Assembly: GCF_024612015.1 (NCBI RefSeq)
Contig: NZ_CP102512.1
Coordinates: 8,804,001 to 8,868,000 of the forward strand
Reading direction: 5' to 3'
DNA from: Streptomyces sp. CA-210063
GTDB taxonomy: Bacteria; Actinomycetota; Actinomycetes; Streptomycetales; Streptomycetaceae
DNA: 64,000 nucleotides
Part shown: piece after piece, positions 25,214 through 33,362 of the stretch
Numbering within the stretch: position 1 is the first letter of the stretch
Layout: each line of letters opens with the position of its first letter
Made by a program: the position numbers and the translations under genes
The notes under the pieces: generated by a model
Databases searched by the model: none
What the model was told of the DNA's origin: nothing
What the model saw: the letters and a program-made list of their open reading frames with translations, nothing else

Positions 25214-25654
25214 ATGGAGGAGCTGGACCGACAGATCGTGCAGCTGCTCGTCGCGGACGGGCGGATGAGCTACACCGACCTGGGCAAGGCCACGGGCCTG
25301 TCCACGTCGGCGGTGCATCAGCGTGTGCGCCGACTTGAGCAGCGTGGCGTCATCCGGGGCTATGCCGCGGTCGTCGACCCCGAGGCCGTCGGGCTGCCGA
25401 TGACCGCCTTCATCTCGGTCAAACCCTTCGATCCCAGTGCCCCCGACGACATCGCCGAACGCCTCGCCGGCGTCCCGGAGATCGAGGCCTGCCACAGCGT
25501 CGCCGGCGACGAGAACTACATCCTCAAGGTCCGCGTGGCGACCCCCCACGAGCTGGAGGAACTGCTGGCACGGGTGCGGTCCCTGGCGGGGGTGTCGACA
25601 CGGACGACGGTGGTGCTGTCGACGCCGTACGAGGCCAGGCCGCCGAGGATCTGA
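25214..25654 (+). CDS. Lrp/AsnC-family transcriptional regulator
   Basis: 146 residues. HTH at about 1-50 (LDRQIVQLLVADGRMSYTDLGKATGLSTSAVHQRVRRLEQRGVI), then the RAM/AsnC ligand domain (GLPMTAFISVKPF; IEACHSVAGDENYILKVRVAT). Typical length. ATG 25214 has no Shine-Dalgarno but TAGGTT ends nine bases before it, so a leaderless mRNA is likely. It probably senses an amino acid; targets unknown. The amidohydrolase gene follows in the same direction. Confidence 0.9.
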   Translation: MEELDRQIVQLLVADGRMSYTDLGKATGLSTSAVHQRVRRLEQRGVIRGYAAVVDPEAVGLPMTAFISVKPFDPSAPDDIAERLAGVPEIEACHSVAGDENYILKVRVATPHELEELLARVRSLAGVSTRTTVVLSTPYEARPPRI

Positions 25655-25767
25655 CGGGCGGGCGATCGTTCCGCAGGGCGGGGCGGTGGGCACAGTCGAC
25701 AGTGCCGGGTGCCTTGAAACGACGGCCCTGGTGCAACGCGGCAGCCAACGCACGCGAAACTGTCTCC

Positions 25768-27372
25768 ATGAGTGATCGCACCGCCTCGTCGAAGACCGTG
25801 TTGCTGCGCGGTGGAGAAGTCCACAGCCCCGCGGACCCGTTCGCCACCGCGATGGTCGTGGAGCACGGCCAGATCGCCTGGGTCGGCTCAGAGGGCGCCG
25901 CCGACGCCTTCGCGGCCGGCGTCGACGAGGTGATCGACCTCGAAGGAGCCCTGGTCACCCCGGCGTTCACCGACGCCCATGTGCACACCACCGCCACCGG
26001 CCTCGCGCTCACCGGCCTCGACCTCTCCACGGCCCCCACCCTGGACGCCGCCCTCGTTCTCGTACGGGAATTCGCGGCCGCCCGCCCGGACGACCGCGTC
26101 CTCCTCGGCCACGGCTGGGACGCCGCCCGCTGGCCCGGCGGCCGCCCGCCGACCCGCGCCGAACTCGACGAGGCCACCGGCGGCCGTCCGCTCTACCTCA
26201 GCCGGATCGACGTCCACTCGGCGGTCGTCACCACCGCCCTGCTCGACCTGGTCCCGGGCGCCGACGCCTTCGAGGACGGCCCGCTCACCCGCGACGCCCA
26301 CCACGCCGTACGCGCCACCGCGCTCGGCGCCGTCACCCCCGCCCAGCGCACCGAGGCCCAGCGGGCCGCCCTCGCCCGCGCCGCCTCGCTCGGCATCGGC
26401 TCGGTCCACGAGTGCGCGGGCCCGGAGATCTCCTCCGAGGACGACTTCACGGGGCTGCTGCGGCTCGCCGCCGAGGAGCCCGGCCCGCGCGTCGTCGGCT
26501 ACTGGGCGGAGCGCGATGTGGAGAAGGCGCGCGCCCTCGGGGCCGTCGGCGCCGCGGGCGACCTCTTCGTCGACGGTGCCCTCGGCTCGCACACGGCGTG
26601 TCTGCACGAGCCGTACGCCGACGCCGCGCACACCGGTACGGCGTACCTGGACACGGAAGCGGTCGCCGCCCATGTGGTCGCCTGCACCGAGGCGGGCCTC
26701 CAGGCGGGTTTCCACGCCATCGGGGACGCCGCGGTGACGTCGGTGGTCGAGGGCGTGCGCGCGGCCGCCGAGAAAGTCGGCCTGGTCCGTGTGCGGGCCG
26801 CCCGGCACCGCGTCGAGCACGCCGAGATGCTCACCCCCGAGACCGTCGCCGCCTTCGCCGAACTCGGCCTCACCGCCTCCGTCCAGCCCGCCTTCGACGC
26901 GCTGTGGGGCGGCGAGGACGGCATGTACGCCCAGCGGCTGGGCGTCGACCGCGCCCGCACCCTCAACCCGTTCGCGGCCCTGCTGCGCGCCGGCGTACCG
27001 CTGGCCTTCGGCTCCGACAGCCCGGTCACCCCTCTCGACCCATGGGGCACCGTCCGCGCGGCGGCCTTCCACCGCACGCCGGAGCACCGGGTGTCCGTGC
27101 GCGCCGCGTTCACGGCGCACACGCGGGGCGGCTGGCGGGCGATCGGACGGGACGACGCGGGCGTCCTCGTACCGGGCGCGCCCGCGGACTACGCGGTGTG
27201 GCGCACCGGCGAACTCGTCGTCCAGGCCCCCGACGACCGCGTCGCCCGCTGGTCCACCGACCCCCGTTCCGGTACCCCCGGCCTGCCCGATCTGAGCCCC
27301 GGCACCGACCTGCCCGTCTGTCTGCGGACCGTGGTCGCGGGGCGGACGGTCTTCGTACGGCCGGGCGAGTGA
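25768..27372 (+). CDS. Amidohydrolase family 3 protein (YtcJ/AepA-like)
   Basis: 534 residues. An N-terminal beta part (VLLRGGEVHSPADPFATAMVVEHGQIAWVG), metal motif FTDAHVHTTATG at about 72-82, GHGWDAARWPGGRPPTRAELDEATGGRPLYLSRIDVHSAVV, a lysine-region LFVDGALGSHTACL, HAIGDAAV, HRVEHAEML, and FGSDSPVTPLDPWGT near the C terminus. This is the imidazolone/cytosine-deaminase-like metal hydrolase fold with two His clusters and a late Asp. Substrates of YtcJ-type members are mostly unknown (amides, formyl groups). Start at ATG 25768 by motif position; no good Shine-Dalgarno. Confidence 0.85.
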   Translation: MSDRTASSKTVLLRGGEVHSPADPFATAMVVEHGQIAWVGSEGAADAFAAGVDEVIDLEGALVTPAFTDAHVHTTATGLALTGLDLSTAPTLDAALVLVREFAAARPDDRVLLGHGWDAARWPGGRPPTRAELDEATGGRPLYLSRIDVHSAVVTTALLDLVPGADAFEDGPLTRDAHHAVRATALGAVTPAQRTEAQRAALARAASLGIGSVHECAGPEISSEDDFTGLLRLAAEEPGPRVVGYWAERDVEKARALGAVGAAGDLFVDGALGSHTACLHEPYADAAHTGTAYLDTEAVAAHVVACTEAGLQAGFHAIGDAAVTSVVEGVRAAAEKVGLVRVRAARHRVEHAEMLTPETVAAFAELGLTASVQPAFDALWGGEDGMYAQRLGVDRARTLNPFAALLRAGVPLAFGSDSPVTPLDPWGTVRAAAFHRTPEHRVSVRAAFTAHTRGGWRAIGRDDAGVLVPGAPADYAVWRTGELVVQAPDDRVARWSTDPRSGTPGLPDLSPGTDLPVCLRTVVAGRTVFVRPGE

Positions 27373-27974
27373 TCTGCGAGGGCCGGGTGGATCCGATCAT
27401 GGTTCGTCGGCGCGACGCTCGACCTGCGGGTCCTGCCCGCCGACCAGGCGTTTGAGGGAATCTCCGCAGGTCAAACGGCAGTTGACAGCTGGCCGCAGGT
27501 GGCGGGTAGGTTCTGCCGGGTCCACCACCGGACGTCCGACCGGGGAACTTCCGCGCGGTCGTCGAAGCGCCTCTGGGTCACGGATGGTGTGCCGCACCGG
27601 CGCACCGCCACTGGGAGCCAGGCCCAGGGTTCGCGCTCCGGCGAGGGAACGTTCCGGCTCGGTCGGTAGGTGTGACCCGGGTGGGGCCCGGACGCTCAGT
27701 AGACAACGGCTTTCGGTCGACCCGCAGCCAGCGGGTCCCAGGTCGGCCCGAAGGGCGCCGGGCCCCCATCCGCAGTCGGAGGAAATCCGCGGACGGCATC
27801 GGGAGTCCTTTCCGCGTTGGTACGAGATGTGTTCTGTGGCGGCGCACAGGCCACTCAGGGCGCGCTTCCGCACACCCCTTGTTGAATCGACACTCCTCTG
27901 GACACCAGCCGACACTCCATCGCAGGCCGTGGCCACTATGGTGGTCCCCTGCGTACGGACATGAAGGGGCAGCA
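27373..27974 (+). other. 602-base gene-free stretch, possible long leader or small RNA
   Basis: A consensus-like promoter (27482-27512) predicts transcription from about 27519. The following about 440 bases are very GC-rich with many short inverted repeats (for example CCCGCAGCCAGCGGG near 27722) and no frame with good codon bias; a 28-codon frame at ATG 27583 has no ribosome site. It is either a long 5' leader of the mannose synthase gene or an independent RNA. I match it to no known RNA family. Confidence 0.35.
27482..27512 (+). promoter_or_regulatory. Strong SigA/HrdB-type promoter
   Basis: TTGACA at 27482-27487, 19 bases, TAGGTT at 27507-27512. It is the closest match to the vegetative consensus that I noticed in the window. 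It lies 463 bases before the GTG of the mannose synthase. Confidence 0.6.
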
Positions 27975-28811
27975 GTGAACGACGGCGACGGGACCCTCGC
28001 GGCGGAAGGCCAGGAGAGGCGGTTCGGCCCGCTCGGCACGGCCTTGGTGATCATCCCGACCTACAACGAGGCGGAGAACATCAAGGCGATCGTCGGCCGG
28101 GTGCGGAAGGCCGTTCCCGAAGCGCACGTCCTGGTGGCCGACGACAACAGCCCCGACGGCACCGGCAAGCTCGCCGACGAACTGGCCGTCGGGGACGACC
28201 ATGTCCAGGTGCTGCACCGCAAGGGCAAGGAAGGGCTCGGCGCCGCCTACCTCGCGGGCTTCCGCTGGGGCATGGAGCACGGCTACGGCGTACTGATCGA
28301 GATGGACGCCGACGGCTCCCACCAGCCCGAGGAACTGCCCCGGCTGCTGACCGCGCTCAAGGGCGCCGACCTCGTCCTCGGCTCCCGCTGGGTGCCGGGC
28401 GGGCGCGTGGTGAACTGGCCCAAGTCCCGCGAGTTCATCTCCCGCGGCGGCAGCCTCTACTCCCGTGTCCTGCTGGACGTCCCCGTCCGGGACGTCACCG
28501 GCGGCTACCGCGCCTTCCGCCGCGAGACCCTCGAAGGCCTCGGCCTCGACGAGGTCGCCTCCCAGGGCTACTGCTTCCAGGTCGACCTGGCCCGCCGCGC
28601 GATCAAGGCGGGCTATCACGTCGTCGAGGTGCCCATCACCTTCGTCGAGCGCGAGCTGGGCGACTCCAAGATGAGCCGGGACATCCTCGTCGAGGCGCTG
28701 TGGCGGGTCACGGCGTGGGGCGTGGGGGAGCGGGTCGGCAAGGTCCTGGGGCGGGACGCCAAGGGGCCCGGGCAGGACAGCAGGACGTCAGGGCAGGACA
28801 AGCGGGGCTGA
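27975..28811 (+). CDS. ppm1: Polyprenol-phosphate mannose synthase
   Basis: 278 residues, GT2 fold: LVIIPTYNEAENI (start of the nucleotide-binding domain), ADDNSPDGT, EMDADGSHQPEELP with the DxD metal site, VLGSRWVPGG, VTGGYRAFRRETLEGLGL, EVPITFVERELGDSKMS. It moves mannose from GDP-mannose to polyprenyl phosphate, which feeds protein O-mannosylation and mannolipid assembly in actinobacteria. No C-terminal membrane domain and no fused acyltransferase, as usual in Streptomyces (SCO1423). GTG 27975 follows AAGGGGC. The last about 20 residues are repetitive GQDSRTSGQDK. Confidence 0.92.
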   Translation: MNDGDGTLAAEGQERRFGPLGTALVIIPTYNEAENIKAIVGRVRKAVPEAHVLVADDNSPDGTGKLADELAVGDDHVQVLHRKGKEGLGAAYLAGFRWGMEHGYGVLIEMDADGSHQPEELPRLLTALKGADLVLGSRWVPGGRVVNWPKSREFISRGGSLYSRVLLDVPVRDVTGGYRAFRRETLEGLGLDEVASQGYCFQVDLARRAIKAGYHVVEVPITFVERELGDSKMSRDILVEALWRVTAWGVGERVGKVLGRDAKGPGQDSRTSGQDKRG

Positions 28812-28857
28812 TCATCCCCTTATCCCGTGCTGAGCCCTGGCCAGGCACACTGGGAGC

Positions 28858-29451
28858 ATGACGACTGGCGCTTCGACCCCGACGTACCCCGCACGGCCCC
28901 GGCGCTCCCGGCTGCGCACGTTCGTGCCGTTGGGTGTCGCGGCGTGGCTCGTGCTGGAGATCTGGCTGCTCACCATGGTCGCGAGCGCGGCCGGCGGTCT
29001 GACCGTCTTCCTCGTCCTCGTCGCCGGATTCCTCCTCGGCTCCGCGGTGGTGAAGCGGGCCGGGCGGCGGGCGTTCCGGGCGCTGAGCGAGACGCTGCAA
29101 CAGCAGCAGGGCGGTGGCGGTACGGCCGCGCCCGGCGCCCGCAAGAGTGAGGGCAACGGCTTCCTGATGCTGGGCGGTCTGCTGCTGATCCTGCCGGGGC
29201 TGCTCTCGGACGCGGTGGGGCTGGTGCTGTTGATTCCGCCGGTGCAGAAGGCGCTGGGTCGCTACACGGAGCGGACCTTCGAGCGGAAGATCCGTGCGGC
29301 GAGTGCCGGGTCTGTCGGGGATGCCTTTCAGCAGGCGCGCATTCATCGGCCTGACGGCAAGGTCGTGCCGGGTGAGGTGATTCGGGACGATGCCGGTGCC
29401 GGTGCCGGTGACGCGTCGCCGGAGGGGCCTCGGCCGCCGCTGAATCGTTGA
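28858..29451 (+). CDS. fxsA: FxsA family membrane protein
   Basis: 197 residues. Two or three helices in the first about 65 residues (FVPLGVAAWLVLEIWLLTMVASAAGG), then GFLMLGGLLLILPGLLSDAVGLVLLIPPVQ, the FxsA hallmark, and a hydrophilic Gly/Ala-rich tail. In E. coli FxsA eases F-plasmid exclusion of phage T7; its role in actinobacteria is not known. It lies 46 bases after ppm1, probably the same operon, with a dispersed repeat and a terminator downstream. Confidence 0.9.
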   Translation: MTTGASTPTYPARPRRSRLRTFVPLGVAAWLVLEIWLLTMVASAAGGLTVFLVLVAGFLLGSAVVKRAGRRAFRALSETLQQQQGGGGTAAPGARKSEGNGFLMLGGLLLILPGLLSDAVGLVLLIPPVQKALGRYTERTFERKIRAASAGSVGDAFQQARIHRPDGKVVPGEVIRDDAGAGAGDASPEGPRPPLNR

Positions 29452-29456
29452 AGGGT

Positions 29457-29628
29457 TCTTTTCGCCCCCGCCGCCCCTACCCGTTCCCATTCCCAGGGGC
29501 TGCTGCCCCTTCGACCCCGCCATGCGTCAGCGCTGGGGGGCTCGGATTCGTGGGTCGGTGCGGGTTGTTTGTGGTTGCTCGCGCAGTTCCCCGCGCCCCT
29601 CAAGACGCACGCAGTTCCCCGCGCCCCT
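29457..29628 (-). repeat. Dispersed composite repeat, copy 2, with duplicated arm
   Basis: Reading the minus strand it has the same order as 15418-15537: AGGGGCGCGGGGAACTGCG arm(s), spacer, GGGGTCGAAGGGGCA, TGGGAACGGGTAGGGGCGG, GGGCGAAAA. On the plus strand GCAGTTCCCCGCGCCCCT occurs twice, at 29583-29600 and 29611-29628, separated by CAAGACGCAC; GAAGACGCACGCA follows the second copy, so this is a local 30-bp duplication. Confidence 0.75.
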
Positions 29629-29643
29629 GCTGAAGACGCACGC

Positions 29644-29690
29644 AACGACCGCAGGCGCCGTACATGAAGCGTACGGCGCCCGCGGTCGTT
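29644..29690. terminator. Long bidirectional terminator between fxsA and rbpA
   Basis: AACGACCGC-AGGCGCCGTAC (29644-29663) pairs with GTACGGCGCC-CGCGGTCGTT (29671-29690): about 20 nearly perfect pairs around ATGAAGC. It sits between two converging genes, 40 bases after the rbpA stop. No T-run, as is common in Streptomyces. Confidence 0.8.
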
Positions 29691-29730
29691 GGTTGCGCTG
29701 TGTGTTCCGCCTGACCCCCAAGGGGGCGGG

Positions 29731-30105
29731 CTAAGCGGACTTGCGGCTGTCTCGCGGATGTACCGCGATGTTCATCGCGCCGGAGCGGAGGACCGCGAGG
29801 CGCTCTTCGAGGACCTCTTCGAGTTCCTCACGGGTGCGCCGCTCCATCAGCATGTCCCAATGCGTACGCGCGGGCTTGGCCTTCTTTTCCTCAGGGCCGT
29901 CGCCGTCCACCAGGAGTGCCTGGGCCCCGCAGACCTTGCACTCCCACTCCGGCGGGATCTCCGCCTCGACCGAGAAGGGCATCTCGAAGCGGTGCCCCTT
30001 CTCGCATGCGTACTCCACGGCCTGGCGCGGAGCCAAGTCGATGCCGCGGTCCGTCTCGTAGCTGGTCACCACGAGGCGCGTGCCGCGAAGAGCTCGCTCA
30101 CTCAT
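29731..30105 (-). CDS. rbpA: RNA polymerase-binding protein RbpA
   Basis: 124 residues. The core MSERALRGTRLVVTSYETDRGIDLAPRQ is the RNA-polymerase-binding tail; Cys34, His38, Cys56 and Cys59 form the zinc-like RCD site; residues about 72-124 (THWDMLMERRTREELEEVLEERLAVLRSG) are the basic linker and sigma interaction domain that contacts the principal sigma factor. RbpA stabilises open complexes and is essential or nearly so in actinobacteria; S. coelicolor SCO1421. GGGAGG precedes the ATG. Transcribed from a SigR-type promoter (30166-30193). Confidence 0.97.
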   Translation of the reverse strand: MSERALRGTRLVVTSYETDRGIDLAPRQAVEYACEKGHRFEMPFSVEAEIPPEWECKVCGAQALLVDGDGPEEKKAKPARTHWDMLMERRTREELEEVLEERLAVLRSGAMNIAVHPRDSRKSA

Positions 30106-30165
30106 GAATCGTGCCTCCCGGGCTTGTCGCCCACAGGACAGGTGTCGCTGTCGTCGTCATCCGGT

Positions 30166-30193
30166 CAACGTCCGGTCGGCGGTAAAGATTCCC
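30166..30193 (-). promoter_or_regulatory. SigR-type (disulfide stress) promoter of rbpA
   Basis: Minus strand GGGAAT (30188-30193), exactly 18 bases, GTTG (30166-30169). The SigR consensus is GGAAT-N18-GTT, and rbpA is a known SigR target in S. coelicolor. Transcription should start about 55 bases before the ATG. Confidence 0.85.
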
Positions 30194-30279
30194 GTTGCGT
30201 GTCCCGTTCCGGGTCATGCGTCGCCGTCGTAGCCGCAGTCTTGCTGACCAATCTCGTACCCACCGGCGCCCGGTTTGTC

Positions 30280-30297
30280 ACATCTGACAGCAGATGT
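30280..30297. promoter_or_regulatory. Inverted repeat, candidate operator
   Basis: ACATCTG-ACAG-CAGATGT, with flanking TGTC/GTCA extension on one side. It is 87 bases upstream of the SigR -35 box of rbpA and 86 bases after the MFS stop, so it could belong to either. No regulator is adjacent. Confidence 0.25.
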
Positions 30298-30382
30298 CAC
30301 CCAGCGTTTCGGCATCTTTGACGCGCAGTAACGGTACGCCTGGCAGGCCAAACGCGTACACTACAGCCTTTCTCTCCAGGCG

Positions 30383-31747
30383 CTAAATCCTGTCGGGTAC
30401 GGGGTTGCCCGCGTCGCTGATCGCCCGGCGTACCGGAACCCTGGCGAGCAGGGCGAATCCCAGGACGAAGAAGGCGACCAGGGAGATGATCGCGTCCCGA
30501 TAGCTTCCGGTCAGCTGGTACGTCACACCGAACAGGAGCGGGCCCAGCCAGCTCATGCCGCGGTCGCTCATCTCGTACGCGGAGAAGTATTCGGCCTCCT
30601 TGCCGGGCGGTACGAGGTGGGAGAAGAGGGCGCGGGAGAGGGCCTGGCTGCCGCCGAGGACCAGGCCGATGCCCGAGGCGAGGACGAAGAACCACAGCGG
30701 CGCGCCCGCCGGGAGGAAGTAGCCGGCGGCGAGGATCACGGTCCAGGCGACCAGGGAGCCGAGGATCGTGCGCTTGGCGCCGTAGCGGCGGGACAGGCGG
30801 CCCATGCCGAGGGCGCCGCCCACCGCCAGGATCTGCACCAGCAGTACCGCCACGATGAGCGTCGACTGCTCCAGGCCGAGTTCCTCGGAGCCGTACACCG
30901 AGGCCTGGGAGATGACCGTCTGGATGCCGTCGTTGTAGATCAGGTAGGCGAGGAGGAAGCCCAGGGTGAGCGGATGGCGGCGCATGTCGCGGACGGTCGC
31001 CGCGAGCTGGCGCAGGCCGGGGGCCGTGGCCTCCTGGGACTCCTTGGACTCGCCCGCCGGGCTGCGACGGTCGCGCAGGCGGCGTAGCGGGATCAGGGTG
31101 AAGGCGCCCCACCACAGGCCGGCCGAGGCCAGACAGATGCGGACGGCCATGCCCTCGGAGACGCCGAAGGAGTCGTGGGCGGTGAACAGGATCAGGTTCG
31201 CGACCAGGACCAGGGAGCCCGCCGCGTAGCCGAAGGCCCAGCCCCGGGAGGAGACCGCGTCGCGTTCCTCGGGGGGTGCGATCTGAGGGAGGTAGGAGTT
31301 GTAGAGCATCATCGCGACGGACTGGGCCGCGTTCGCGATGATCAGCAGGACGCCGCCGAGGAAGTAGCGGTCGCCGTCGAGGAAGAACATGCCCGCGGTC
31401 GCGGCGGCCCCGACATAGGCGGCCGCGCCCAGGAGGGGCTTCTTGCGGCCCGTGCGGTCGGCGGCCACGCCCACCAGGGGCATGATCACGACGGCGAGGA
31501 TCACCGACAGGGACACCGAGTAGGCGAAGAAGGAGCCCGCGCGGACCGGTATGCCCAGCGGGTGCACGTAACCGTCGGCGTCGGCGGCGGACTTGGCGAT
31601 CTCGGTCAGATAGGGGCCGAGGAACACGGTCAGGACGCTGGTCGAGTAGACGGAGCAGGCCCAGTCGTAGAAGTACCAGCCGCGCTGCTCGCGCCGTCTG
31701 CCCTCGGCCTCGTCGGCCGCGTCCGTCCGCACGGTGTCGGTGCCCAC
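30383..31747 (-). CDS. UMF1-family (Atg22-like) MFS transporter
   Basis: 454 residues, 12 helices. REQRGWYFYDWACSVYSTSVLTVFLGPYL is the UMF1/Atg22 opening signature; AADRTGRKKPLLG is the motif-A loop; RRYGAKRTILG a second one between helices 8 and 9. Members are permease-like proteins of unknown substrate (Atg22 moves amino acids out of the vacuole). I start at GTG 31747 with GAGGGGC upstream; an earlier in-frame ATG (31813) would overlap the GDPD gene. It lies 40 bases after the GDPD stop, likely one operon with GDPD and YczE. Confidence 0.85.
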   Translation of the reverse strand: MGTDTVRTDAADEAEGRRREQRGWYFYDWACSVYSTSVLTVFLGPYLTEIAKSAADADGYVHPLGIPVRAGSFFAYSVSLSVILAVVIMPLVGVAADRTGRKKPLLGAAAYVGAAATAGMFFLDGDRYFLGGVLLIIANAAQSVAMMLYNSYLPQIAPPEERDAVSSRGWAFGYAAGSLVLVANLILFTAHDSFGVSEGMAVRICLASAGLWWGAFTLIPLRRLRDRRSPAGESKESQEATAPGLRQLAATVRDMRRHPLTLGFLLAYLIYNDGIQTVISQASVYGSEELGLEQSTLIVAVLLVQILAVGGALGMGRLSRRYGAKRTILGSLVAWTVILAAGYFLPAGAPLWFFVLASGIGLVLGGSQALSRALFSHLVPPGKEAEYFSAYEMSDRGMSWLGPLLFGVTYQLTGSYRDAIISLVAFFVLGFALLARVPVRRAISDAGNPVPDRI

Positions 31748-31787
31748 CCGTGCCCCTCGCTTCCCCGTGAAGGGCCGCGCGAGGGCG

Positions 31788-32555
31788 TCAGACCCAAGTC
31801 CCCCGGTCCTCAAGCACCTTGCGCAGCGTGTCGATGTGATCGGTCATGATGCCATCGACGCCGAGGTCGAGGAGCCGGTGCATACGTTGCGGTTCGTTCA
31901 CGGTCCACACATGGACGTGCAGTCCGCGCGCATGGGCGGCGCGCACGAACCGGTGGTCCACCACGGGCACCCCGGACTGCGCCTCGGGCACCTGTGCGGC
32001 GACCGCCGAGCGGCGCACCGTGGCGGGGATGCCCCAGGAGCGCAGCCGCAGCCCCAGGACGCCGCTCGTGCCGTACGAGGTGGCCAGGCGCGGGCCGGCG
32101 AGGCGCTGGGCGCGGGCGACCCGGGGCTCGGAGAAGGAGCCGACGCAGACGCGGTCCCAGGAGTCGGTGCGGGCGATCAGTTTGAGGAGGGGGTGGAGGG
32201 CGGGCTCCGCCTTGATGTCGACGTTCCAGCGGACGTCGGGGAAGGTTTCGAGGAGTTCCTCGAAGAGGGGGACCGGTTCCACACCCGCCACGCGCGCGTG
32301 CCGGATGTCCTTCCAGGGCAGGTCCGCTATCCGGCCCGCCCCGTCGGTCACCCGGTCCAGGGTCGCGTCGTGGAACGCGACGAGCTTGCCGTCGCGCGTG
32401 GCGTGCACATCGGTCTCGAGGTAGCGGTAGCCCGACTCCACCGCTCGCCGGAACTGGGTCATGGTGTTCTCCAGGCCGTCCGCCGCCCCGCCCCGGTGGG
32501 CGAAGGCGATCGGGCCCGGATGGTCCAGGTAGGGGTGGCGTATGAGGGCGGTCAC
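31788..32555 (-). CDS. Glycerophosphodiester phosphodiesterase
   Basis: 255 residues. FAHRGG (His20, Arg21), YLETDVHATRDGKLVAFHD (Glu47, Asp49, His62) are the GDPD catalytic metal and acid-base residues; VDIKAEP and GIMTDHID follow in order. It hydrolyses deacylated phospholipids to glycerol-3-phosphate and an alcohol. No signal peptide, so cytoplasmic. GTG 32555 overlaps the yczE-like stop by four bases (GTGA), indicating translational coupling. Confidence 0.92.
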   Translation of the reverse strand: MTALIRHPYLDHPGPIAFAHRGGAADGLENTMTQFRRAVESGYRYLETDVHATRDGKLVAFHDATLDRVTDGAGRIADLPWKDIRHARVAGVEPVPLFEELLETFPDVRWNVDIKAEPALHPLLKLIARTDSWDRVCVGSFSEPRVARAQRLAGPRLATSYGTSGVLGLRLRSWGIPATVRRSAVAAQVPEAQSGVPVVDHRFVRAAHARGLHVHVWTVNEPQRMHRLLDLGVDGIMTDHIDTLRKVLEDRGTWV

Positions 32556-33298
32556 CCGGGCAGTATGGCTCGCTTCGATGGACCGGTGGCAACGACCGTG
32601 CTGCCGGATTCCGAGGGGACGGCGAACACACGCAGGAAGAGCTGGGCGAGCGGGCCGATGGAGAGGGCGTAGAGGAGGGTGCCCGCGCCGACCGTGCCGC
32701 CGAGGGCGAAGCCGGTCGCCAGCACCGTCACCTCCACGGCCGTCCGCATCAGACGGACCGAGCGGCCGGTACGCCGGTGCAGTCCCGTCATCAGGCCGTC
32801 GCGCGGGCCCGGACCGAACCGGGCCGCGATGTAGAGGCCGGTCGCCACGCCGTTGAGCACGATGCCGGCGATCAGGAGGGGTATGCGTACGGCCATGGTG
32901 TGTGTCTCGGGCACCAGCGCCAGGGTGGCGTCCATCGCGATGCCGACCACGAAGACGTTGGAGACCGTGCCGAGGCCCGGGCGCTGGCGGAGCGGGATCC
33001 ACAGGAGGAGCACCACCGCGCCCACGACGATCGACACCACGCCGATGGTCAGGCCGGTCAGTTCCGCCAGGCCCTGGTGCAGCACGCCCCAGGGTTCCAG
33101 GCCGAGGCCCGCCTCCACGAGGAGCGCGGAGCTGGTGCCGTACAGCGCGAGGCCGGTGTACAGCTGGGTCAATCGTCGGCCCAGACGGCGCTGTGGAAGG
33201 TGCGGCGGGATCTGTTGCGTTTCGTGCGGTGGCCCGTGCGGCGGCTCGTGCTGTGCGGGCAAGGCTCTCCCCCTGGTGGTGCCGGTGGACTGACGCAT
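32552..33298 (-). CDS. YczE-family membrane protein
   Basis: 248 residues: Pro/His-rich cytosolic N terminus, then about five helices (LYTGLALYGTSSALLVEAGLGLEPWGVLHQGLAELTG; IGVVSIVVGAVVLLLWIPL; PLLIAGIVLNGVATGLYI), with GPGPRDGLMTGLHRRTGRSVRL between helices four and five, the YczE/YyaS signature. Function unknown (B. subtilis YczE affects a 4'-phosphopantetheinyl pathway). I use ATG 33298, whose position abuts the divergent MocR gene, as in the known yczR-yczE pairs. Confidence 0.85.
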   Translation of the reverse strand: MRQSTGTTRGRALPAQHEPPHGPPHETQQIPPHLPQRRLGRRLTQLYTGLALYGTSSALLVEAGLGLEPWGVLHQGLAELTGLTIGVVSIVVGAVVLLLWIPLRQRPGLGTVSNVFVVGIAMDATLALVPETHTMAVRIPLLIAGIVLNGVATGLYIAARFGPGPRDGLMTGLHRRTGRSVRLMRTAVEVTVLATGFALGGTVGAGTLLYALSIGPLAQLFLRVFAVPSESGSTVVATGPSKRAILPG

Positions 33299-33323
33299 GA
33301 CACTCTGTGGCTTGGAGAGAGAT

Positions 33324-33335
33324 GCCATCCATGGC
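33324..33335. promoter_or_regulatory. Inverted repeat between yczE-like and MocR-type genes
   Basis: GCCAT-CC-ATGGC in the 64-base divergent region, 28 bases before the MocR start. Candidate autoregulatory site of the MocR protein; the known YczR sites elsewhere are longer and AT-rich, so this is weak. Confidence 0.3.
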
Positions 33336-33362
33336 CAATTCGGGGAAGGTGGACTGGGAATC

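Noticed and set aside
27560..27700. RNase P RNA-like string GAGGGAACGTTCCGG
   Set aside because: Only the short P4-like segment resembles rnpB (GAGGAA-x-GTCCGG); the second half of P4 and other conserved regions are absent.
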